A stretch of DNA of 64,000 bases from HGM04593 sp964458275 (lineage in GTDB: Bacteria; Bacteroidota; Bacteroidia; Bacteroidales; Bacteroidaceae), in NCBI GenBank assembly GCA_964458275.1, contig CAYWIE010000006.1, positions 4,423 through 68,422 of the forward strand, read 5' to 3'. Below, piece after piece: positions 1 through 8,394 of this stretch. Below the pieces are notes generated by a model. That model did not search any database, had not been told where the DNA came from, and was given only the letters and a program-made list of their open reading frames with translations. Made by a program: the position numbers and the translations under genes. Numbering within the stretch: position 1 is the stretch's first letter; every line of letters starts with the position of its first letter.

Positions 1-3
1 ATT

Positions 4-1008
4 ATGTTTATAGTTGATAATTATCTTCTCGCAGTAGTACTCTGTTTTGTTACCATGCTCTGTTGGGGCTCATGGGCAAATACCCAGAAACTTGCGGGAA
101 AGACGTGGCGTTACGAACTTTTTTATTGGGATTATGTTATTGGTATTCTGCTGTTCTCGATAGTGCTCGGCTTCACTCTTGGCAGTACAGGCGATGCAGG
201 ACGCAGTTTTGTCGACGATCTTGGACAGATAACCATCGGAAACTACCTTAGCGCATTTATCGGCGGAGCAATCTTCAATCTTGCCAATATATTGCTCTCG
301 GCAGCCGTGTCAATGGCAGGACTTGCAGTTGCCTTCCCGTTGGGAGTAGGCATAGCCCTTGTGCTCGGAGTCTTCATAAACTATTTTGGCGACCCAAAAG
401 GCGATGCAGTCATGCTCTTCTTCGGAGTGGCATTAGTGATGATAGCCATAATACTTAATGCCGTAGCATCAGGAAAAATGGGCAGCGGCAGCAGCGGTAC
501 AAATAAAAAAGGAGCGCTGGTTGCAATACTCGCCGGCGTGCTCATGTCCTTCTTCTACCGTTTTGTAGCAGCAGCGATGGACCTTGACAACTTCGAATCG
601 CCCACTCCCGGCATGGCTACGCCCTATTCGGCATTCTTCATCTTCTCGGTGGGAATATTTGTGAGCAATTTCCTCTTCAATACAATAATCATGCGACGAC
701 CGTTCGTCGGCTCGCCCGTTACCTATAAGGAATATTTTGCAGGGCCTCTCGCCACGCACCTTGTAGGGGTCCTCGGCGGAGTGATATGGGGATTGGGAAC
801 AGCCCTCAGCTATATTGCCGCCGGCAAGGCGGGAGCAGCAGTCTCATACGCCCTCGGACAAGGAGCGCCTATGGTTGCCGCCTTGTGGGGAATATTCGTG
901 TGGAAAGAATTCAAGGGCTCTTCCCGCAACGTCGATATTCTGCTTGCCTTCATGTTTGCATTCTTCATTTCCGGTCTTGGAGCAATAATCATCTCCGGAG
1001 CAAATTGA
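4..1008 (+). CDS. GRP/RhaT-type sugar permease (DMT superfamily)
   Basis: A 334-residue, strongly hydrophobic protein with about ten predicted membrane segments and glycine-rich helices. It resembles the glucose/ribose porter (GRP) and RhaT-like branch of the drug/metabolite transporter superfamily, whose members import a sugar in symport with a cation. The N-terminal region (residues 1-35, with the tract CWGSWANTQKL) and the length fit that family. The ATG at position 4 is very close to the window edge, so an upstream in-frame start cannot be excluded, although the N-terminus looks complete. A stem-loop terminator follows at 1013. The substrate cannot be read from sequence. A secreted glycosidase lies downstream behind its own promoter, so a shared role in sugar use is only a guess. 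Confidence 0.75.
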   Translation: MFIVDNYLLAVVLCFVTMLCWGSWANTQKLAGKTWRYELFYWDYVIGILLFSIVLGFTLGSTGDAGRSFVDDLGQITIGNYLSAFIGGAIFNLANILLSAAVSMAGLAVAFPLGVGIALVLGVFINYFGDPKGDAVMLFFGVALVMIAIILNAVASGKMGSGSSGTNKKGALVAILAGVLMSFFYRFVAAAMDLDNFESPTPGMATPYSAFFIFSVGIFVSNFLFNTIIMRRPFVGSPVTYKEYFAGPLATHLVGVLGGVIWGLGTALSYIAAGKAGAAVSYALGQGAPMVAALWGIFVWKEFKGSSRNVDILLAFMFAFFISGLGAIIISGAN

Positions 1009-1012
1009 TAGA

Positions 1013-1063
1013 TTTATAAGCTGTTTGAATTTTATTCAAGCAGCTTATAAATTCGCGTTTTTT
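1013..1063 (+). terminator. Rho-independent terminator of the sugar permease gene
   Basis: The arms TTTATAAGCTG(t)TTGAA and TTCAA(g)CAGCTTATAAA can pair into a long hairpin with a short TTTTA loop. A T-rich stretch (GTTTTTTG) follows within about ten bases. Confidence 0.75.
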
Positions 1064-1130
1064 GTTGTTTGAAGTCTTGTTATGTCGTCAAATTTCATGC
1101 AATTATAAAGTATATCTCATAAATAAACCT

Positions 1131-1138
1131 TATCTTTG
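1131..1138 (+). promoter_or_regulatory. Bacteroidetes-type -7 box (TATCTTTG) for the GH97 gene
   Basis: TATCTTTG matches TAnnTTTG and lies 23 bases before the ATG at 1162. No clear TTTG is present at the usual -33 distance, so this rests on the -7 box and its position. Confidence 0.5.
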
Positions 1139-1161
1139 CATAAATTTTATAAATAACATCT

Positions 1162-3153
1162 ATGAGAATCTTTAAACTATTATTGATTGCCTGCTTGTTC
1201 ACATTGACAGCACAGGCACAGAAGAAGTATGAGCTTGCATCGCCCGACGGCAAGCTGAAGACAAACATCACAGCAGGTAAGCAGCTTACCTACGACATTG
1301 TTTTCAACGACCAGCAGGTGATAGCAGCCGCTCCCATCTCAATGACATTGGAAAATGGCGAAGTATGGGGTGAGAACGACAAACCTACAAGCGCAAAGCG
1401 CAGCAGTGTAAAAGCAACAGTAGCTTCTCCTTTCTACCGTGCAGCAGAGATGGAGGACAACTACAATCAGCTTGTTCTTTCATTCAAAGGCAAATGGAGC
1501 GTTGAGTTCCGTGCCTACAACGACGGTATCGCTTACCGTTTCGTGAGCAAGAACAAGAAACCTTTCAATATCGTAAACGAAGAGGTTAACTTCCAGTTCA
1601 ACTCAGACGCAAAGGGTACTGTACCTTTCGTAATCCGCGGTTCTGACGGCAACTACGAGTCTCAGTTCTTCAACTCATTCGAGAACCAGTACACAGTCAA
1701 GAACCTCTCTGAACTCAACAAGAAACGTCTTATCTTCCTTCCCGCGTTGGTAGAGGTTGAGAACAACGTAAAGGTTTGCTTCACAGAGACTGACCTCAAC
1801 AACTATCCCGGTCTTTACCTCAGCACAGAGAAAGGCGAGAACCTCCTCAGCGGTGTATTCGCAAAATACCCCAAAACACTTGAGCAGGGCGGACACAACA
1901 ACCTCCAGATGAAGATTAAGGAGCGCGAGAACTACATTGCAAAAGTAGAGGCTCCCCGTTCATTCCCCTGGCGCATCGCAGTTGTATCTGACAAAGATAT
2001 CGACATCGCAAACTCAAACCTCAGCTACCTCCTTGCCGCACCCTCAAAGGTAGACGACATCTCATGGATCAAGCCCGGTAAGGTAGCTTGGGAATGGTGG
2101 AACTGCTGGAACATCGACGGTGTAGACTTCAGAACCGGTGTAAACAACGAAACATACAAGGCATACATCGACTTTGCAGGCCGCAATGGCATTGAGTATG
2201 TAATCCTCGACGAGGGTTGGGCTGTAAACAAGAAGGCCGACCTTATGCAGGTAATTCCTGAGATTGACCTCAAAGGCCTTATCGCATACGCAGCAGAGCG
2301 CAACGTAGGCATCATCCTTTGGGCTGGTTACTATGCGTTCGACCGCGACATGGAAAATGTTTGTAAGCACTACTCAGAGATGGGCGTTAAAGGTTTCAAG
2401 GTGGACTTCATGGACCGCGACGACCAGATTATGACAGACTTCAACTTCCGCGCAGCTGCGATGTGTGCAAAGTACAAGCTTCTCCTCGACCTCCACGGAA
2501 CACACAAACCCGCAGGTCTTAACCGTACATACCCCAACGTACTCAACTTCGAGGGCGTTTACGGTCTTGAGCAGGCTAAATGGGAATCTCCCAGCATCCT
2601 CGACCACGTAACATACAACACACAGCTCCCCTTCATCCGTCAGGTCTCAGGTCCTATGGACTACACACAGGGTGCTATGATCAACTCAATCAAGGGCAAA
2701 TACCAGCCCAACTACTACGAGCCCATGAGCCAGGGTACACGTTGCAACCAGTTGGCACTCTATGTAATTCTTGAGTCTCCTCTGAACATGCTTTGCGACA
2801 ACCCCAGCAACTATGAGCGTGAGCCCGAATGTACAAAATTCATCAGCGCTATCCCCACAACATGGGACGAGTCAAAAGTTATCGACGGTAAGCTCGGTGA
2901 GTATGTTGTAACAGCACGTCGCAAGGGCGATACATGGTACATCGGCGGTATCACCAACTGGCACGGCCGTACAATCGACGTAGACCTCTCATTCCTCGGT
3001 GGCAAGACCATGAAAGGTGAGTTGTTCCGCGACGGTATCAACGCTTGGAAGAAAGCTCGCGACTACAAACGCGAAGAGAAGAGCGTAGACACAAGCAAGA
3101 AATTCAAAATCTACATGGCACCCGGTGGTGGTTTCTCACTCAAATTGCAGTAA
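1162..3153 (+). CDS. Secreted glycoside hydrolase family 97 protein, retaining type (alpha-galactosidase-like)
   Basis: 663 residues with a Sec signal peptide (about residues 1-19, ending AQAQ), then the GH97 layout: N-terminal beta-sandwich, central (beta/alpha)8 barrel and a C-terminal beta domain ending in a glycine-rich MAPGGGFS tract. GH97 enzymes are calcium-dependent exo-alpha-glycosidases of the periplasm or outer membrane in Bacteroidetes. The segment GFKVDFMDRDDQ places Asp415 where retaining members carry the nucleophile; inverting SusB-type alpha-glucosidases lack this Asp. A retaining alpha-galactosidase-like activity is therefore more likely than a SusB activity, though substrate is not proven. 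The gene stands alone between two terminators, without susC/susD, so it is not part of an evident polysaccharide utilisation locus here. Confidence 0.9.
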   Translation: MRIFKLLLIACLFTLTAQAQKKYELASPDGKLKTNITAGKQLTYDIVFNDQQVIAAAPISMTLENGEVWGENDKPTSAKRSSVKATVASPFYRAAEMEDNYNQLVLSFKGKWSVEFRAYNDGIAYRFVSKNKKPFNIVNEEVNFQFNSDAKGTVPFVIRGSDGNYESQFFNSFENQYTVKNLSELNKKRLIFLPALVEVENNVKVCFTETDLNNYPGLYLSTEKGENLLSGVFAKYPKTLEQGGHNNLQMKIKERENYIAKVEAPRSFPWRIAVVSDKDIDIANSNLSYLLAAPSKVDDISWIKPGKVAWEWWNCWNIDGVDFRTGVNNETYKAYIDFAGRNGIEYVILDEGWAVNKKADLMQVIPEIDLKGLIAYAAERNVGIILWAGYYAFDRDMENVCKHYSEMGVKGFKVDFMDRDDQIMTDFNFRAAAMCAKYKLLLDLHGTHKPAGLNRTYPNVLNFEGVYGLEQAKWESPSILDHVTYNTQLPFIRQVSGPMDYTQGAMINSIKGKYQPNYYEPMSQGTRCNQLALYVILESPLNMLCDNPSNYEREPECTKFISAIPTTWDESKVIDGKLGEYVVTARRKGDTWYIGGITNWHGRTIDVDLSFLGGKTMKGELFRDGINAWKKARDYKREEKSVDTSKKFKIYMAPGGGFSLKLQ

Positions 3154-3164
3154 GATTTAAGTAA

Positions 3165-3220
3165 TTTTTATAAACAAAAAACGAGCAAGTTGCAACTTGC
3201 TCGTTTTTTGTTTATAAAAA
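3165..3220. terminator. 56-bp perfect palindrome, terminator of the GH97 gene
   Basis: Two 28-base arms (3165-3192 and 3193-3220) are exact reverse complements with no spacer. The core is GAGCAAGTTG/CAACTTGCTC, flanked by A and T tracts that pair with each other. It starts 12 bases after the stop codon and would act as a terminator in either direction. Confidence 0.85.
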
Positions 3221-3299
3221 GTGTTGAATATAATAACGAAATTATCGAATTTAAATTAAAAATAACATTTGTATAGGATTTAATTAAAAATATAATTGT

Positions 3300-3307
3300 T
3301 AACTTTG
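3300..3307 (+). promoter_or_regulatory. -7 box (TAACTTTG) of the nuo operon, followed by a structured leader
   Basis: TAACTTTG matches the Bacteroidetes -7 consensus. Expected transcription start is near 3314, giving a leader of about 108 bases before nuoA. The leader holds two inverted repeats: TGTGGCG (3309-3315) with CGCCACA (3347-3353), and CGGCAA (3374-3379) with TTGCCG (3386-3391). No known riboswitch class is recognised. No convincing -33 element is seen at standard spacing. Confidence 0.5.
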
Positions 3308-3422
3308 CTGTGGCGAATAATTAAAAGTCTACACGCCCGACCATTCCGCCACAAACGACGAGGCCGCCCGTGCCGGCAATATTCTTTGCCGAAAAAGAAT
3401 TCTCAACCTAAAACAAGTATAC

Positions 3423-3776
3423 ATGAGCTATTACGTTCTGCTGTTTACTATGATTGTGGCGTCGTTTCTGTTTGTCGGGGTAACGATGCTGATAGCACGT
3501 CTTATATCCCCGCGCTCATTCAATAAAAACAAGGGCGAAGCATACGAATGTGGTATCCCAACACAAGGAAAAACATGGATGCAGTTCAGAGTCGGTTACT
3601 ACCTCTTTGCAATTCTGTTCCTGATGTTCGATATTGAAACAGTCTTTCTCTTCCCGTGGGCAACAATAGTCCACGACATGGGAGTCGACGCACTGTTTGG
3701 AATATCGTTCTTTCTTTTTATATTAATCTTGGGATTGGCATACGCATGGCGTAAAAAAGCACTCGAATGGAAATGA
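3423..3776 (+). CDS. nuoA: NADH-quinone oxidoreductase subunit A (complex I)
   Basis: 117 residues with three membrane helices (about 3-25, 58-80 and 90-110), the usual NuoA topology and size. The conserved loop motif YECGIP (41-46) and the FDIETVFLFPWA segment (69-80) identify the family. NuoA sits at the junction of the membrane arm and peripheral arm near the quinone site. It is the first gene of the ten-gene nuo operon and overlaps nuoB. Confidence 0.96.
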   Translation: MSYYVLLFTMIVASFLFVGVTMLIARLISPRSFNKNKGEAYECGIPTQGKTWMQFRVGYYLFAILFLMFDIETVFLFPWATIVHDMGVDALFGISFFLFILILGLAYAWRKKALEWK

Positions 3777-4402
3777 AAAAACCTGTAATAAAATCTATCC
3801 CCTACGAGGAATTCAAAGACAACGAAACACTTGAATCCCTGATAAAGGAACTTAACAGCGAGCGGACAAATGTGATAGTGGGCGCACTTGACGACCTTAT
3901 CAACTGGGGACGCAGCAACTCCCTATGGACACTTACTTTTGCAACAAGCTGTTGCGGAATTGAGTTCATGTCGGTGGGAGCAGCCCGTTACGACTTTGCC
4001 CGCTTCGGCTTCGAAGTAACCCGAAATTCACCCCGTCAGGCAGACCTCATAATGGTAGCCGGTACAATCACCCACAAGATGGCTCCTGTCCTCAAACGTC
4101 TCTACGACCAGATGGCAGACCCGAAATACGTAGTGGCCGTCGGCGGATGTGCCATAAGCGGAGGACCGTTCAAAAGTTCCTATCATGTATTGAACGGAGT
4201 AGACAAGATAATCCCCGTCGATGTATACATTCCGGGATGTCCTCCCCGTCCCGAAGCCATCCTCTATGGAATGATGCAGTTGCAGCGCAAGGTGAAGATT
4301 GAAAAATTCTTCGGCGGAGTGAACCGCCAGCAAAAGAGCGATGCACAGGCCGACAATTCCCCCATAATAGTAACCAACGTACCGCAAGACATAACCGACT
4401 AA
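3767..4402 (+). CDS. nuoB: NADH-quinone oxidoreductase subunit B (complex I, N2 cluster)
   Basis: NuoB carries the terminal [4Fe-4S] cluster N2 that passes electrons to quinone. The ligands are visible as the tandem C62-C63 (SCCGIEF), C128 (GGCAISGG) and C158 (PGCPPRPEA). The length of 211 residues is normal, with a polar tail typical of Bacteroidales. An alternative ATG at 3773 makes an ATGA overlap with the nuoA stop (3773-3776), which would couple translation; either start leaves the domain intact. The next gene, nuoCD, begins 12 bases downstream. Confidence 0.96.
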   Translation: MEMKKPVIKSIPYEEFKDNETLESLIKELNSERTNVIVGALDDLINWGRSNSLWTLTFATSCCGIEFMSVGAARYDFARFGFEVTRNSPRQADLIMVAGTITHKMAPVLKRLYDQMADPKYVVAVGGCAISGGPFKSSYHVLNGVDKIIPVDVYIPGCPPRPEAILYGMMQLQRKVKIEKFFGGVNRQQKSDAQADNSPIIVTNVPQDITD

Positions 4403-4414
4403 AGAACATCTGCA

Positions 4415-5974
4415 ATGAATATAACCTTTATACCACTAAGCGAATTCCGTCCCCGTATGGAGGCATTGCGACAAGAAAACGGCATGGACTTCTTGCGCGA
4501 TATGATAGGCATGGACTGGGGCGAAGAGGGCATCGGCGCCATATATATGCTCGAAAACAGCACCACTAAAGAGAACGTAGCCGTAGCAACCCGCACCACA
4601 GACCGCGAAAAAACAGTTATTCCCACAGTCAGCGACATCTGGCAGATAGCCAATATGTACGAACGCGAAGTGTTCGACTTCTTCGGCGTGGTATTTTCAG
4701 GGCATCCCTATATGCACCGTCTCTATCTGCGCAACGATTGGGTAGGCTACCCATTGAGAAAAGACTACGACGAGAGTGAAACGCAGAACCCGGTGAGAAT
4801 GTTCAGCGAGAAGAACGAAGAGGATTGTCTCTACACGGCAGAGTCCGACGGCTCCATAAAAGTTGTCCCGGACAACACTTTCGACGACAAGGAATATGTA
4901 ATAAACATAGGTCCGCAACACCCTGCTACGCACGGAGTACTGCGCTTCCGTCTCTCTCTCGAAGGCGAATTCATACGCAAGGTCGATGTGCATTGCGGAT
5001 ACATACATAGGGGAATAGAAAAGATAAGCGAAAAATATACCTATCCGCAGATATTGGCACTCACCGACAGACTCGACTACCTGAGTGCCCATCAGAACCG
5101 CCACGCACTCTGCATGTGCATAGAAAAGGCAATGGGACTCGAAATTACCGAGCGCACGCAATATATCCGCACCATCATGGACGAATTGCAGCGTATCGAC
5201 TCCCATCTGCTCTTTGTCTCATGCGCGGCGATGGACTTAGGCGCCCTTACCGCATTCATATACGGTTTCCGTGACCGCGAGAAACTGCTCGACATATTCG
5301 AGGAGGTAACAGGCGGCCGTCTCATACAGAACTACAACACAATAGGAGGCGTGCAGGCGGACATTACTCCAGGCTTTGCCGGCAAGGTAAAGGAGTACTG
5401 CAAGTACATAGTAGGCAAGTTGCAGGAATACAACGATGTATTCACGAATAATACCATCACCCGCAAGCGAATGATAGACGTTGGTGTCCTCAAGAGAGAG
5501 GACGCAATTTCATACGGATGTACCGGCGGCACCGGTCGTGCGTCAGGATGGTCGTGCGATGTGCGCAAGCGCCATCCGTACGCTCTTTACGACAAGGTTG
5601 AGTTCAAGGAGATACTATACGGCAAAGGCGACTGCTACGACCGTTTGCGCGTGCGCATAGACGAAATAGTGGAATCGGTGAACATAATCAATCAGCTGAT
5701 AGACAATATTCCCGAAGGCGACTACAAAGTAAAGACAAAGCCGATAATACGCATCCCCGAAGGAAGCTACCATGCGGCAGTCGAAGGCTCACGCGGAGAA
5801 TTCGGAGTCTTCATAGAGAGCCGAGGCGAAAAGTCTCCCTACCGCATAAAGTTCCGTCCTATGGGACTGCCACTCGTCGCCTCCATGCGCACCCTGCTTC
5901 AGGGCTGCAAGATAGCCGACCTTATGGCAATAGGCGCAACCCTCGACTACGTAATTCCCGATATTGACCGATAA
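4415..5974 (+). CDS. nuoCD: Fused NADH-quinone oxidoreductase subunits C and D
   Basis: One 519-residue chain holds NuoC (about residues 1-135, with the motif EREVFDFFGV at 83-92 and the HRLYL/YPLRKDY region) joined to NuoD (from about 158, beginning YVINIGPQHPATHG). NuoD is the 49-kDa-type subunit that forms the quinone-binding pocket with NuoB; it keeps the GPQHPATHG histidines and the YGCTGGTGRASG segment. Fusion of C and D is common in Bacteroidetes and some Proteobacteria, so this is not an assembly artefact. The gene lies between nuoB and nuoH with 12-base gaps on both sides. Confidence 0.96.
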   Translation: MNITFIPLSEFRPRMEALRQENGMDFLRDMIGMDWGEEGIGAIYMLENSTTKENVAVATRTTDREKTVIPTVSDIWQIANMYEREVFDFFGVVFSGHPYMHRLYLRNDWVGYPLRKDYDESETQNPVRMFSEKNEEDCLYTAESDGSIKVVPDNTFDDKEYVINIGPQHPATHGVLRFRLSLEGEFIRKVDVHCGYIHRGIEKISEKYTYPQILALTDRLDYLSAHQNRHALCMCIEKAMGLEITERTQYIRTIMDELQRIDSHLLFVSCAAMDLGALTAFIYGFRDREKLLDIFEEVTGGRLIQNYNTIGGVQADITPGFAGKVKEYCKYIVGKLQEYNDVFTNNTITRKRMIDVGVLKREDAISYGCTGGTGRASGWSCDVRKRHPYALYDKVEFKEILYGKGDCYDRLRVRIDEIVESVNIINQLIDNIPEGDYKVKTKPIIRIPEGSYHAAVEGSRGEFGVFIESRGEKSPYRIKFRPMGLPLVASMRTLLQGCKIADLMAIGATLDYVIPDIDR

Positions 5975-5986
5975 CAGAGTATATAT

Positions 5987-7063
5987 ATGTTCGACTTCAG
6001 TATAATAACAACAGCCATAGACCAGTTCCTGCGCTCGCTGATGCCGTCAGGGATGGTCGTATTCCTCGAATGTGTGCTTGTCGCCCTCTGTGTGCTTGTG
6101 GCATACATAGCACTCGCCATAGTGATGATATTCATGGAACGTAAAGTCTGCGCAGCATTCCAATGCCGTTTGGGTCCGATGCGTGTAGGCTTCTGGGGAT
6201 TGTTGCAGGTGTTTGCCGATGTCTTCAAGATGATAATCAAGGAGATAATCCATCTTAAACGCACCGACAACATGCTCTACAATCTCGCCCCCTACCTTGT
6301 GGTGCTCAGTTCCGTGCTCACATTCAGTTGCCTCCCCTTTGCCAAAGGTCTGGAAGTGCTTGACTTCAACGTAGGAGTATTCTTCATCATGGCAACCTCC
6401 TCGTTCGGCGTGCTCGGAATAATGCTTGCCGGATGGAGCAGCAACAACAAATTCTCTATGATAGGCGCAATGCGAAGCGGAGCGCAGATGGTGAGCTACG
6501 AACTTTCGATAGGACTGAGCATGCTGACCCTTGTGGTACTCAGCGGTACTTTGCAACTGAGCGAAATAGTAGAAAATCAAGCCGACGCATGGTTTATCTT
6601 TAAAGGACACCTGCCTGCGGTAACCGCATTTATCATATATCTGATAGCCGGAAATGCCGAAACAAACAGAGGCCCGTTCGACTTGCCCGAAGCCGAGTCG
6701 GAACTTACAGCCGGCTACCACACCGAGTATTCGGGCATGGGATTCGGCTTCTTCTACGTGGCAGAATTCATGAACCTCTTCATCGTGTCGGGAATAGCCT
6801 CAACGCTCTTTCTCGGAGGATGGATGCCGCTCCACATTCCCGGACTGGACAGTTTCAACGCAGTGATGGACTTGATTCCCGGAGTAATATGGTTTGCTGG
6901 CAAGACATTCTTTGTAATCTGGTTGCTCATGTGGGTAAGATGGACGTTCCCGCGCCTGCGTATCGACCAGGTAATCACGCTCGAATGGAAATATCTTGTG
7001 CCGATAGGATTGATAAACCTGTTGATAATGACACTCTGTGTTGTTATGGGATGGACATTTTAG
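5987..7063 (+). CDS. nuoH: NADH-quinone oxidoreductase subunit H (complex I)
   Basis: 358 residues with about eight membrane helices. NuoH is the membrane subunit that links the quinone cavity to the antiporter-like proton channels. The hallmark acidic loop PFDLPEAESELTAGY starts at about residue 230, and the early FMERKVCAAFQCRLGP segment is also conserved. There is no sign of truncation. It is followed after 19 bases by nuoI, the standard order. Confidence 0.96.
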   Translation: MFDFSIITTAIDQFLRSLMPSGMVVFLECVLVALCVLVAYIALAIVMIFMERKVCAAFQCRLGPMRVGFWGLLQVFADVFKMIIKEIIHLKRTDNMLYNLAPYLVVLSSVLTFSCLPFAKGLEVLDFNVGVFFIMATSSFGVLGIMLAGWSSNNKFSMIGAMRSGAQMVSYELSIGLSMLTLVVLSGTLQLSEIVENQADAWFIFKGHLPAVTAFIIYLIAGNAETNRGPFDLPEAESELTAGYHTEYSGMGFGFFYVAEFMNLFIVSGIASTLFLGGWMPLHIPGLDSFNAVMDLIPGVIWFAGKTFFVIWLLMWVRWTFPRLRIDQVITLEWKYLVPIGLINLLIMTLCVVMGWTF

Positions 7064-7082
7064 TTATTAAAATTACACCGTA

Positions 7083-7529
7083 ATGAAAGACAAAATAACA
7101 TATTTAGGCCGCATATATTGCACTCTGAAGTCCCTGCTTACAGGACTGTCCGTAACGCTGAAGGAGTTCTTTACCCCAAAAGTGACGGAGCAATATCCCG
7201 AAAACAGGAAGACCCTAAAGATCTCGGAACGCCATCGTGCACGTCTTGTAATGCCCCACGACGAGGATGGCAACAACAAATGTATAGCCTGCGGGCTATG
7301 CCAGAATGCCTGTCCCAACGGTAGCATAAGCATCACAACCAAGAGTGTAACCGACGAAGAGACAGGCAAAAGCAAGAAGGCGCTTGTTGAATACAAGTAC
7401 GATCTCGGCTGTTGCATGTTCTGCCAACTGTGCGTGAATGCCTGCCCGAAGGGCGCAATCGAGTTTAGCAACGAATTTGAAAATGCAGTCTTCGACCGCA
7501 GCAAGTTAATACAGAAGCTGAATAAATAA
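7083..7529 (+). CDS. nuoI: NADH-quinone oxidoreductase subunit I (two 4Fe-4S clusters)
   Basis: 148 residues with two ferredoxin-type motifs: C67-C70-C73-C77P (CIACGLCQNACP) and C111-C114-C117-C121P (CMFCQLCVNACP), ligands of clusters N6a and N6b. The amphipathic N-terminal region (about 1-35) would lie on the membrane. Because NuoE, F and G are absent from the operon, NuoI is the likely entry point for electrons from a soluble donor such as reduced ferredoxin. That role is inferred from the family and gene content. Confidence 0.95.
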   Translation: MKDKITYLGRIYCTLKSLLTGLSVTLKEFFTPKVTEQYPENRKTLKISERHRARLVMPHDEDGNNKCIACGLCQNACPNGSISITTKSVTDEETGKSKKALVEYKYDLGCCMFCQLCVNACPKGAIEFSNEFENAVFDRSKLIQKLNK

Positions 7530-7537
7530 TGTAGAGT

Positions 7538-8047
7538 ATGGAATTCAATACACTTTCTATAATATTTGCAGGACTCGCCACACTGATGGTTGTGGCTTCA
7601 CTGCTTGCAGTTACCACGCGTAACATCATGCGTGCGACCGTATATCTGCTGTTTGTACTTTTCGGTACGGCAGGAATATATTTTATTCTGCACTACACCT
7701 TCCTCGGAGCAGTGCAGGTAACAGTGTATGCCGGCGGTATAATCGTGCTGTTCGTCTTTGCCGCATTGCTTATAGGCAAGGGTACACGCGACCTCACGCA
7801 TACCTCCCTGCTGCGATATACGGCAGGCTTCACAGCGGCTGTTACCGGACTTGCACTGAGCGTATACCTGATATTCACCCATAGTTTCCCGGAGGTAAAA
7901 CCCCTTACTTCCATGGTTCCAATGAAACTCATAGGTCAGACCATGATGGGTGCCGAAAAATATAATTTCGTACTTCCGTTCGAAGTAGTGAGTGTGCTTC
8001 TGCTTGCCTGCATGGTGGGCGCACTGCTGATAGCACGAAAACGATAG
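7538..8047 (+). CDS. nuoJ: NADH-quinone oxidoreductase subunit J (complex I)
   Basis: 169 residues with about five membrane helices, including the conserved glycine-rich segment VTVYAGGIIVLFVFAALL (about residues 64-81), the pi-bulge helix involved in coupling. Position between nuoI and nuoK and length fit NuoJ. The start ATG at 7538 follows the nuoI stop by 8 bases. Confidence 0.94.
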   Translation: MEFNTLSIIFAGLATLMVVASLLAVTTRNIMRATVYLLFVLFGTAGIYFILHYTFLGAVQVTVYAGGIIVLFVFAALLIGKGTRDLTHTSLLRYTAGFTAAVTGLALSVYLIFTHSFPEVKPLTSMVPMKLIGQTMMGAEKYNFVLPFEVVSVLLLACMVGALLIARKR

Positions 8048-8080
8048 CCAATAATCCACAAAAATACAAAGACATTTACT

Positions 8081-8389
8081 ATGATACCTGCCGAATACTA
8101 CCTTGTGCTTGCAGCTCTGATGTTCTTTATCGGAGTCTTCGGCTTCTTCACCCGCCGCAATCTGCTTGCGATACTCATAAGCACCGAGCTTGTGCTGAAT
8201 GCCGTGGATATAAATTTTGCAGTCTTCAATGCCTATTATTATCCCGAACATCTCGAAGGGTTCTTCTTCACCCTCTTCGCGATAGGTATTGCCGCAGCCG
8301 AAACAGCCGTGGCGATAGCAATCATACTTAACGTGTACCGCAATTTGCGCACGATAAGATTAAAAAGCCTTAAGAACCTCAAATTTTAG
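8081..8389 (+). CDS. nuoK: NADH-quinone oxidoreductase subunit K (complex I)
   Basis: 102 residues with three membrane helices. The conserved intramembrane glutamates of NuoK appear in helix 2 (ISTELVLNAVDINF) and helix 3 (GIAAAETAVAIAI). NuoK is an MrpC-like subunit of the proton path. The gap to nuoL is 5 bases. Confidence 0.95.
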   Translation: MIPAEYYLVLAALMFFIGVFGFFTRRNLLAILISTELVLNAVDINFAVFNAYYYPEHLEGFFFTLFAIGIAAAETAVAIAIILNVYRNLRTIRLKSLKNLKF

Positions 8390-8394
8390 AGACT

